Shown piece after piece: positions 14,322 through 19,110 of a DNA stretch of 19,110 nucleotides (the first letter of the stretch is position 1; every line of letters begins with the position of its first letter). The notes below the pieces were generated by a model. It saw nothing but the letters and a program-made list of their open reading frames with translations. It was not told where the DNA came from and made no database searches. The translations under genes and the position numbers were made by a program. Origin of the DNA: JANNVZ01 sp046153915 (GTDB taxonomy: Bacteria > Bacteroidota > Bacteroidia > Flavobacteriales_D > Sanyastnellaceae); the NCBI GenBank assembly GCA_046153915.1, contig JBJXFC010000279.1:1-19110 (forward strand). The letters are read 5' to 3'.

Positions 14322-14477
14322 TCAGATCGGTTTGCGTCCTTGAATAACCCTGAGCAAAATTGCAATGACGGCAATAACCAAAAGCCAGTGTATCAGCCCT
14401 CCCGTATGGTAACCAAGAAACATGATGGCCCATGCTATAATCAATACTACAGCTATAATGTACAATAGATTTCCCAT
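14322..14477 (-). CDS. lmo0937-family mini membrane protein (51 aa)
   Basis: A 51-residue frame from ATG 14477 to TGA 14322: MGNLLYIIAVVLIIAWAIMF, then LGYHTGGLIHWLLVIAVIAI, then LLRVIQGRKPI. Two transmembrane helices flank a GYHTGGLIH turn, and the basic tail faces the cytoplasm. This is the layout and motif of the lmo0937 family (about 50 residues), small hydrophobic proteins linked to stress regulons, with unknown function. It follows the gene ending at 14490 by 12 bases on the same strand, so the two form an operon driven from 14869-14905. It is too short for many gene finders. Confidence 0.88.
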   Translation of the reverse strand: MGNLLYIIAVVLIIAWAIMFLGYHTGGLIHWLLVIAVIAILLRVIQGRKPI

Positions 14478-14489
14478 GCTTATTTAGAG

Positions 14490-14810
14490 TTAGATTAGAA
14501 TGATCAGTAATATAAGAATCAGTATCAAGGCTCCGGCTGAGATGTAGACTCCGTTGCCAAGCTCTTCGAGGCGTTGTTGAATGGTCTTTACTTCCTCTCT
14601 CAAAGCCTTTTTTTCGCTGCGTGGTAAATCCGATTTATCCATCTCGTCGATGGCATCTAGGCGGGCATACAGATCTTCTACTTCCTGAGAACATTGTGGG
14701 TTTTCAAGATTTTCGGTTCGGGTTGAAGTTGGCTGTTGTGCAGTGGATTCGGTTGGCGCAAACAATGCTGCTACCAAGGCGAGTGCATAAACTAAAATGT
14801 GTTTTTTCAT
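14490..14810 (-). CDS. small exported protein with C-terminal membrane segment
   Basis: About 106 residues from ATG 14810 (MKKHILVYALALVAALFAPT), which gives a clean signal peptide; the 13 codons before it in the open frame are ignored because they lack a signal-like start. After the cut comes a Thr/Gln-rich segment, then a charged helix (EEVKTIQQRLEEL, and SEKKALREEVK) with coiled-coil character. The end is a hydrophobic helix GALILILILLIILI that reaches the C-terminus. The layout (signal, coiled coil, C-terminal anchor) is typical of small Bacteroidota stress proteins of unknown function. First gene of a two-gene operon with the lmo0937-like gene, with the shared motif 59 bases upstream. 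Confidence 0.85.
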   Translation of the reverse strand: MKKHILVYALALVAALFAPTESTAQQPTSTRTENLENPQCSQEVEDLYARLDAIDEMDKSDLPRSEKKALREEVKTIQQRLEELGNGVYISAGALILILILLIILI

Positions 14811-14868
14811 CAATGTTGATTTTAAAAGATTTAACTCAACAAACAACACACTTTAAGTAGAATGACTT

Positions 14869-14905
14869 GTTACAGAATAATTTGTAATTCTTATATCATT
14901 CCCAC
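14869..14905 (-). promoter_or_regulatory. shared stress-promoter motif, site 6 (inside the 3' end of the AraC gene)
   Basis: Minus strand: GTGGGAAT (14905-14898), 23 bases beginning GATATAA, then TGTAAC (14874-14869). The first box encodes the last residues (VGM) of the AraC-family protein, and its stop codon TAA (14893-14891) is the TAA of the conserved block. The site is 59 bases before the ATG at 14810. Confidence 0.78.
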
Positions 14906-15460
14906 ATCGTCGAGATTGGACAATTTTTTTTGCTTGAGTTTTTTGAAAAAACTGGGGGTAAGTCCTGTCACCTTTTTGAATTGATTAGAAAGATGGGCGA
15001 CGCTGCTGTAGTTCAGTTTAAAGGCGATTTCGGTCAGGTTCAATTCATCGTAAACGATAAGCTCCTTCACGCGTTCGATCTTGTGTGCTATGATAAAATG
15101 CTCAATGGTGGTTCCTGTTACCTCGGAGAACAGGTTTGCCAAATAGGTATAATCGTACTTGAGTTGTTCGGTGAGGTAATCCGAAAAATTGGTCTTGGGC
15201 CGGTCGTTAGCATAATGAACCATCTCAATGATGACATTCTTTATTTTTTCCACCAGAATGGCCCGTTTGTCATCCATCAATTCCAAACCAAGCTGAAATA
15301 ATCCACTTCGCAGTTTTTCGCGCTGCTCCATGGTTAGATCTTCCTTTATTTCCACTGTTCCCAATTCTATTGCGCCAAAATGCAATCCAAGTTTATTCAA
15401 CTCAGCTCTCACCATCATTTTACAGCGAATGGATACCATGTATTTGATGCAGATTTTCAA
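14891..15460 (-). CDS. AraC-family transcriptional regulator with degenerate HMA-like N-terminus
   Basis: A 189-residue protein. The C-terminal part is an AraC/XylS double helix-turn-helix: HKIERVKELIVYDELNLTEIA with KLNYSSVAHLSNQFKKVTGL and the ending TPSFFKKLK. The N-terminal 80 residues (IKYMVSIRCKMMVRAELNKL, GLHFGAIELGTVEI) match the small ferredoxin-like domain that precedes AraC domains in Bacteroidota, usually with a CxxC metal site. Here the first cysteine is replaced by serine (SIRC), so metal binding through that pair is doubtful. The start at 15460 fits the usual length of the domain. It is divergent from the barrel gene at 15761. Its gene end contains the promoter of the next unit, so it is a candidate regulator of the stress block. 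Confidence 0.9.
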   Translation of the reverse strand: MKICIKYMVSIRCKMMVRAELNKLGLHFGAIELGTVEIKEDLTMEQREKLRSGLFQLGLELMDDKRAILVEKIKNVIIEMVHYANDRPKTNFSDYLTEQLKYDYTYLANLFSEVTGTTIEHFIIAHKIERVKELIVYDELNLTEIAFKLNYSSVAHLSNQFKKVTGLTPSFFKKLKQKKLSNLDDVGMI

Positions 15461-15760
15461 TGGGCTAAGCTCTGGTTAAGATTTTTTCCTGTTAGCAATG
15501 AATCTCTAAAGGTAGGGTAAGAACGAATCTCTCTTTGATTAAATGATTAATATCACATTCGCTGGTGCGAAATCTTCTGCGTTATCCTATTCAACGCAAT
15601 CCTCAACATCCATCACAATTTGGTTTCAATGTTCTTGTGTGCACCGGCTATCCTCTCGATTTTTACCATAGGGGTAAAACACAGTTCAGTTGTCATAAAT
15701 ATTGAATTCCAAATTTTCATAGTATGACAAACCATTACACCACTTTAAATCCTTCATCGT
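15461..15760. other. 300-base divergent intergenic region
   Basis: Between the AraC gene and the barrel gene at 15761. It is AT-rich and holds no supported reading frame. I see a small hairpin TTCGC/GCGAA (near 15558-15571) and, on the minus strand, TACCTTTA, a weak match to a -7 box. No copy of the shared stress motif is present on either strand, so these two genes are probably under other control. Confidence 0.5.
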
Positions 15761-16387
15761 ATGAACTACAAATTCCGTTTGGTGGCCATGGCCGTTGTCA
15801 TATCCACTTCCATACAAGCACAGAAGTCTAACCGCGATCGTGATGTGTCTTCAGGACTGTTCTCGCTGGGAACCCGCAATACTTTCAGCTTCTTTAACCA
15901 CGACCGACAAATCGGCAAAGGAATTGGCGGACAAACACGCTTGCAACTAAACGACCACTTCAACACAGAATGGTTCTTTGACTTCATCACTTCTAAAAAT
16001 GCCGGTTATACACTGCGCAATGATTACCATTTTGGATGGTCCATCATGTATTATCCAGGTAATAAGACTGGATTTGATATGAAAATCAAACCGTATGCGC
16101 TCATCGGACATTGCTTCGACTACAGCCTGGTGCGCGAACAGGAAAACAAAGACAACTTTGCCGATAATTTCACAATGGCTACCCAAGCAGGTGCGGGATT
16201 ACACCTCAATATTTCGCCACAGTTTGATCTTTCTACCTCCCTGCAGTACATGGTACATTTTGGAAAAGACATTCATACAGAAGTAGAAGATGAGATTGTA
16301 CACATCGAAAAACACGATTACAGCACGCCGGATGGGCATCTGCTGTGGACTATCAGTTTTAACTACAAATTAAAAGATTTGTGGTAG
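15761..16387 (+). CDS. outer-membrane beta-barrel protein
   Basis: A 208-residue protein with a signal peptide (MNYKFRLVAMAVVISTSIQA). The mature part shows alternating strands with aromatic girdles: LGTRNTFSFFNHDRQIG, TRLQLNDHFNTEWFFDFI, AGYTLRNDYHFGWSIMYY, FDMKIKPYALIGHCF and AGAGLHLNISPQFDLSTSLQ. It ends with LLWTISFNYKLKDLW, whose aromatic last residue is typical of BAM substrates. Size fits an eight-stranded barrel. The His/Asp-rich loops near residues 160-190 (IHTEVEDEIVHIEKHD) might bind metal. Function unknown. It is divergent from the AraC gene, and regulation by that protein is plausible but not shown. Confidence 0.87.
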   Translation: MNYKFRLVAMAVVISTSIQAQKSNRDRDVSSGLFSLGTRNTFSFFNHDRQIGKGIGGQTRLQLNDHFNTEWFFDFITSKNAGYTLRNDYHFGWSIMYYPGNKTGFDMKIKPYALIGHCFDYSLVREQENKDNFADNFTMATQAGAGLHLNISPQFDLSTSLQYMVHFGKDIHTEVEDEIVHIEKHDYSTPDGHLLWTISFNYKLKDLW

Positions 16388-16489
16388 ACCTCAACTGAAG
16401 TCCCATTTCGATATTTTTTTCCCCGGACTTTACCGCGCGTTTGGAATTTCAATTCTTTTTCAAAATCACCCGAAGGGGCTTGCATGGCT

Positions 16490-18109
16490 TCATTCAACGT
16501 AAAATCCCTGCTTTGTAATCTCGTTCCCAATCATCACAAAATAATAAATGCCACTCGCCCAGGACAGCGTAGAGATATGCAGCGACCAGTCAGAATCGTT
16601 TATAATTCGTTGCTGAAAAAACATCAGTTGCCCCGATGAATTGTAGATTGAAATTGTGCCATTGTTTTCTTTCGGGCCTGCAATCTCTACCTCTTCCTTA
16701 CGTGAAATAAGTTGAATTTCATTGCTCTCGTTTAGTACCACTGCCATGTCTGAGTAGTCCGGAATTCCGTCCCAGTTAATGGCTTTGATGCGGTAATAAC
16801 TGTAGCCTGAGATCGGATCCTTATCGCTGAATGAATATGAAGCACCAAGTGGTTCGTTGACACATGCTGCATGGCCAATGGTTTCAAAATAATACCCATC
16901 CTTGCTGCGTTCTATTTCGAAATGGCTCACGCGCTCTTCTGAAAGTGTTGTCCATCGAAGCAGCACATCATCGTTTTCAAGCTTCGCACTGAATGCACCA
17001 AATCGCACTGACAATATCAAAAAAGAACAATTGGCTGTGGACGTATATCCAATATTGGGTTCCACAAAAATGTATCCATTGCCCGCTGTGGTGTTGGAAG
17101 AATTGGCAACATACTCCTGATTGTCGATGCAGCCCGTCTGGTGATTAAACAGCGTAATAAATCGCGCGCAGTTCGAAGAGCAAGAACTGTTCGCATACTT
17201 ACCCCCACAGTTGGTCTGATCGGCAAAAATCACGTAGATCGTTCCCATTTCGCAGATAGAATTCATATTGTACGTCGCAGTTGGCGTTGCTCCGGTAAAA
17301 GCAATTACACGCGCATGAGCAGGAATAATATTGTTGGCCGGTGCGGGAACAAATACACCCGGACAGCTGGCCCACAAATTAAGATTGGCGATATAGTTTG
17401 TTTGAAGAGTGGTGTAATTGGCAGACAAAACCCAATTGGTGTTTAGGTTATTGATAGCACCATTGCCACCATACGAATTACCACCCGCCGGCACCGTCTG
17501 ACTCACCAACTCGAAGTATTGAATATTCATAGAGTTGCCGCCGGTATCGAAGTAAATAAACTCTTCACTTCCCTCACATGAACCACAACCGCCATTGATC
17601 AATACCTGAAGCAACTGGATGTTCTCTACACATGTATTGGTCGCATTGCGTATTCTTAAATCATCCATATAAACGTTGCATGTGCTGTTGAGCGTAAACG
17701 TGATGCGCACGTAACGACTTGTGTTCAACAGATCCGAATCCCAGGTTGCTGCTGTAGTAATCGCTGTTACCATGCCAACCGCAGTCCACGTTACACCATC
17801 TGCTGATTCTTCCACCAACATTTGAGAACCAGCTCCAGATGTTCCCTTGTGGTAAAAGCTGACATGATCGGCAGGATTTGTCCAGGGACCATACTGAAGT
17901 CTTTGGCCGGTGGTATTGAATGTTAATGATGGGGCATTGCGCCCATAATTACTGCTTCCGGATGCTGAACCAAACGGACCTCCACTTCCAGTCAAAGTTG
18001 CTGGCACCGCAGGGGCAGAATTAAATTGTTCGTCCAAAATATAGACCTGACCCCGCAAAACATGCAGGCTCAACACCAAAAGGATGAACGTGAAAAAGCC
18101 AGGTTTCAT
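16490..18109 (-). CDS. T9SS-exported protein with C-terminal sorting domain
   Basis: About 539 residues from ATG 18109 (MKPGFFTFILLVLSLHVLRG), which gives a signal peptide; the frame is open 32 codons further without one. The first 160 mature residues form a jelly-roll-like domain (HVSFYHKGTSGAGSQMLVEES, RYVRITFTLN). A Cys-rich central part follows (CGSCEGSEEFIYFDTGG, SICEMG, NCGGKYANSSCSSNC) that resembles lamin-tail-like adhesive domains, though I cannot name it. Then comes a fibronectin-III-like stretch (LRWTTLSEERVSHFEIERSK, YSYYRIKAINWDG). The end is a type A T9SS sorting domain: ISIYNSSGQLMF, then SGIYYFVMIGNEITKQGFYVE. The protein is therefore moved through SprA-type T9SS and anchored or released at the cell surface. 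No catalytic motif was seen. Confidence 0.9.
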   Translation of the reverse strand: MKPGFFTFILLVLSLHVLRGQVYILDEQFNSAPAVPATLTGSGGPFGSASGSSNYGRNAPSLTFNTTGQRLQYGPWTNPADHVSFYHKGTSGAGSQMLVEESADGVTWTAVGMVTAITTAATWDSDLLNTSRYVRITFTLNSTCNVYMDDLRIRNATNTCVENIQLLQVLINGGCGSCEGSEEFIYFDTGGNSMNIQYFELVSQTVPAGGNSYGGNGAINNLNTNWVLSANYTTLQTNYIANLNLWASCPGVFVPAPANNIIPAHARVIAFTGATPTATYNMNSICEMGTIYVIFADQTNCGGKYANSSCSSNCARFITLFNHQTGCIDNQEYVANSSNTTAGNGYIFVEPNIGYTSTANCSFLILSVRFGAFSAKLENDDVLLRWTTLSEERVSHFEIERSKDGYYFETIGHAACVNEPLGASYSFSDKDPISGYSYYRIKAINWDGIPDYSDMAVVLNESNEIQLISRKEEVEIAGPKENNGTISIYNSSGQLMFFQQRIINDSDWSLHISTLSWASGIYYFVMIGNEITKQGFYVE

Positions 18110-18253
18110 AATGAGTTCCAGCCTTTCTAGCCAGAAATACCCATTCGGAAGAGGAGAGAATACCTTTTGGGGCGGCAAATATCGCCTTGCACGACTGAAT
18201 ATCAATGCCGTGAAGATTAAATTACGGTGAAAAAATGGCGGAATTCGCGATAA

Positions 18254-18946
18254 TTACTGACTTTCCCTCAGTCGCTCACGAAACCACGCCTCAGCATCCA
18301 CCAAAGAACCGTCTTTGAGCTTAACCCGATAGGCCTCTCCGGTTGACGAAGATCGACTTGCGATGTTCGTTATGAATTGTTCTGCGGTCTGAATATCGCT
18401 CCCGGCATATTCATATTTTCTGCGCAGATGAGCTGCGGCCTCTTGCGCATTGTGCTCTTCTCCATTGCGGATAAAGATGATGTCTGATTGTTCAACGATT
18501 TCGATGAGTTGAAGGATTTTGTCTTTCTCGCTTATGCCGGAATTTGATTGTGGTGAGGGTTCAAGTGTTGAATTCTGATTGCCGGACAATTTGAAATAAC
18601 CGAAATCGGGGCCTATTAATTCGTTGTCGAGTTGAACGCATTCAATTCGTAGTTTTTCATTGTTCCAGGTGAAAGGATATGATTCTTTTTCATGGATAGA
18701 TTCACGCATCAAGACTTCAGCACCATTCCAAACCGTTAGCATTGTTTGCCCACGTGTGATGTCTCCAATTTCAATTCTTAATTCAGAAGGGATGCGCGTG
18801 ATCGTTGTTGAGTTCCTTTGCTCCAGCTTGATGGAAAGGCCCTGCTCAGGAAGTTGCAACGCCGATGGTTTAGGCTCATCCGCACAGCCAATAACAAAAA
18901 AAAGAATGACTACCGCGAAATTATTCCACAGACAAATGCCGCTCAT
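18254..18946 (-). CDS. DUF5329-domain lipoprotein
   Basis: A 230-residue protein. The N-terminus holds a lipoprotein signal (NNFAVVILFFVIGC, lipobox VIGC at about residues 18-21). Residues about 22-130 look like a beta-rich domain of no known family. The C-terminal 95 residues match DUF5329 (PF17263): ILQLIEIVEQSDIIFIRNGEEHNAQEAAAHLRRKYEYA, then AEQFITNIASRSSSTGEAYRV, and a final WFRERLRE. The RNG/HxAxEAAxHLRRKYxYA pattern is a strong family hallmark. In this family DUF5329 usually stands alone behind a signal peptide, so the extra N-terminal domain is less usual. Function unknown. It is upstream of the T9SS cargo gene on the same strand, about 145 bases apart, with no clear terminator between. 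Confidence 0.86.
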   Translation of the reverse strand: MSGICLWNNFAVVILFFVIGCADEPKPSALQLPEQGLSIKLEQRNSTTITRIPSELRIEIGDITRGQTMLTVWNGAEVLMRESIHEKESYPFTWNNEKLRIECVQLDNELIGPDFGYFKLSGNQNSTLEPSPQSNSGISEKDKILQLIEIVEQSDIIFIRNGEEHNAQEAAAHLRRKYEYAGSDIQTAEQFITNIASRSSSTGEAYRVKLKDGSLVDAEAWFRERLRESQ

Positions 18947-18973
18947 GAAATATGAATTAATACCGCAAGATAC

Positions 18974-19110
18974 TTAATCTTTCATTATTCTGAAAGTTAT
19001 TACCACGTCATTCGATTTCATCCGCAGAAAATAAACTCCGGAAGAAAAAGAGGACAAACTACACGATGACGCTCCATTTGGTAATTTCAAAATAACCTGA
19101 CCCTGCGTGG
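18974..19110 (-). CDS. C-terminal end of a T9SS-exported protein (partial)
   Basis: The minus strand is open from the window edge to TAA at 18976-18974. The 44 visible residues read GQVILKLPNG, then SLSSFSSGVYFLRMKSNDVV and ITFRIMKD. The SSGVYFLRM core followed by a short basic end is the final part of a type A T9SS C-terminal sorting domain. The rest of the gene lies right of the window, so its main function cannot be told. It and the protein at 16490-18109 are separate T9SS cargos flanking the DUF5329 lipoprotein. Confidence 0.8.
   Translation of the reverse strand, partial: TQGQVILKLPNGASSCSLSSFSSGVYFLRMKSNDVVITFRIMKD

Noticed and set aside
1..19110. tRNA, rRNA, CRISPR array, insertion sequence
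   Set aside because: I saw no cloverleaf-like sequence, regular spacer-repeat pattern, or transposase-like protein anywhere in the window.

Overview
The window looks like chromosomal DNA of a member of the Bacteroidota. Two genes at the right end carry type IX secretion (T9SS) C-terminal sorting domains. There are several PF13568-like outer-membrane beta-barrels, a VIT/vWA/DUF2135 protein, an ECF sigma factor of a Bacteroidota type with a C-terminal CxxC extension, and one good TAnnTTTG -7 box, the housekeeping promoter element of this phylum. Genus or family cannot be read from the sequence. Nothing suggests a plasmid or prophage.

Left third (1-7303). The 3' part of a large VIT/vWA/TPR/DUF2135 protein faces a SAM methyltransferase and a small membrane-anchored protein of unknown function. 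An outer-membrane barrel with a C-terminal beta-sandwich domain follows. Then comes a three-gene minus-strand set (SRPBCC protein, a small alpha/beta-barrel-like protein, and a conserved hypothetical). Two copies of a structured repeat of about 170-190 bp (R1 at 3943-4130, R2 at 6483-6650) lie just upstream of genes, and both run into the longest reading frames of those genes. 6425-7303 has no gene I can support.

Middle (7304-15460). This is a dense minus-strand block that reads as a general or envelope stress island. It contains an ECF sigma factor, a CsbD-like protein, a cupin gene broken by an early stop codon, a coiled-coil lipoprotein, a five-gene operon (YtxH, holin-III/YqjE-like protein, hypothetical, AI-2E-family permease, DUF2141 lipoprotein), an outer-membrane barrel, a baeRF-like protein, a small His/Ala-rich protein, an lmo0937-family mini membrane protein, a small secreted/membrane protein and an AraC-family regulator with a degenerate HMA-like N-terminus.

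The most notable finding is a shared promoter architecture in this block. Six transcription units begin with the same 37-bp pattern on the minus strand, GTGKGAAT-N23-TRTAA, with the 23-base spacing identical in all six. The block between the two boxes usually starts SATRTAA. One of the six sites overlaps the stop codon and 3' end of the AraC gene. The pattern is unlike the housekeeping promoter of the phylum and I know of no description of it. It points to one dedicated sigma factor or activator controlling CsbD, YtxH, lmo0937 and their partners. The ECF factor and the AraC protein are the two local candidates. Intrinsic terminators stand between several of these genes and genes just downstream that lack an obvious promoter, suggesting partial read-through.

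Right part (15461-19110). An outer-membrane barrel is divergent from the AraC gene. It is followed by a large T9SS-exported protein, a DUF5329 lipoprotein, and the last 44 or so residues of another T9SS cargo protein cut by the window edge.
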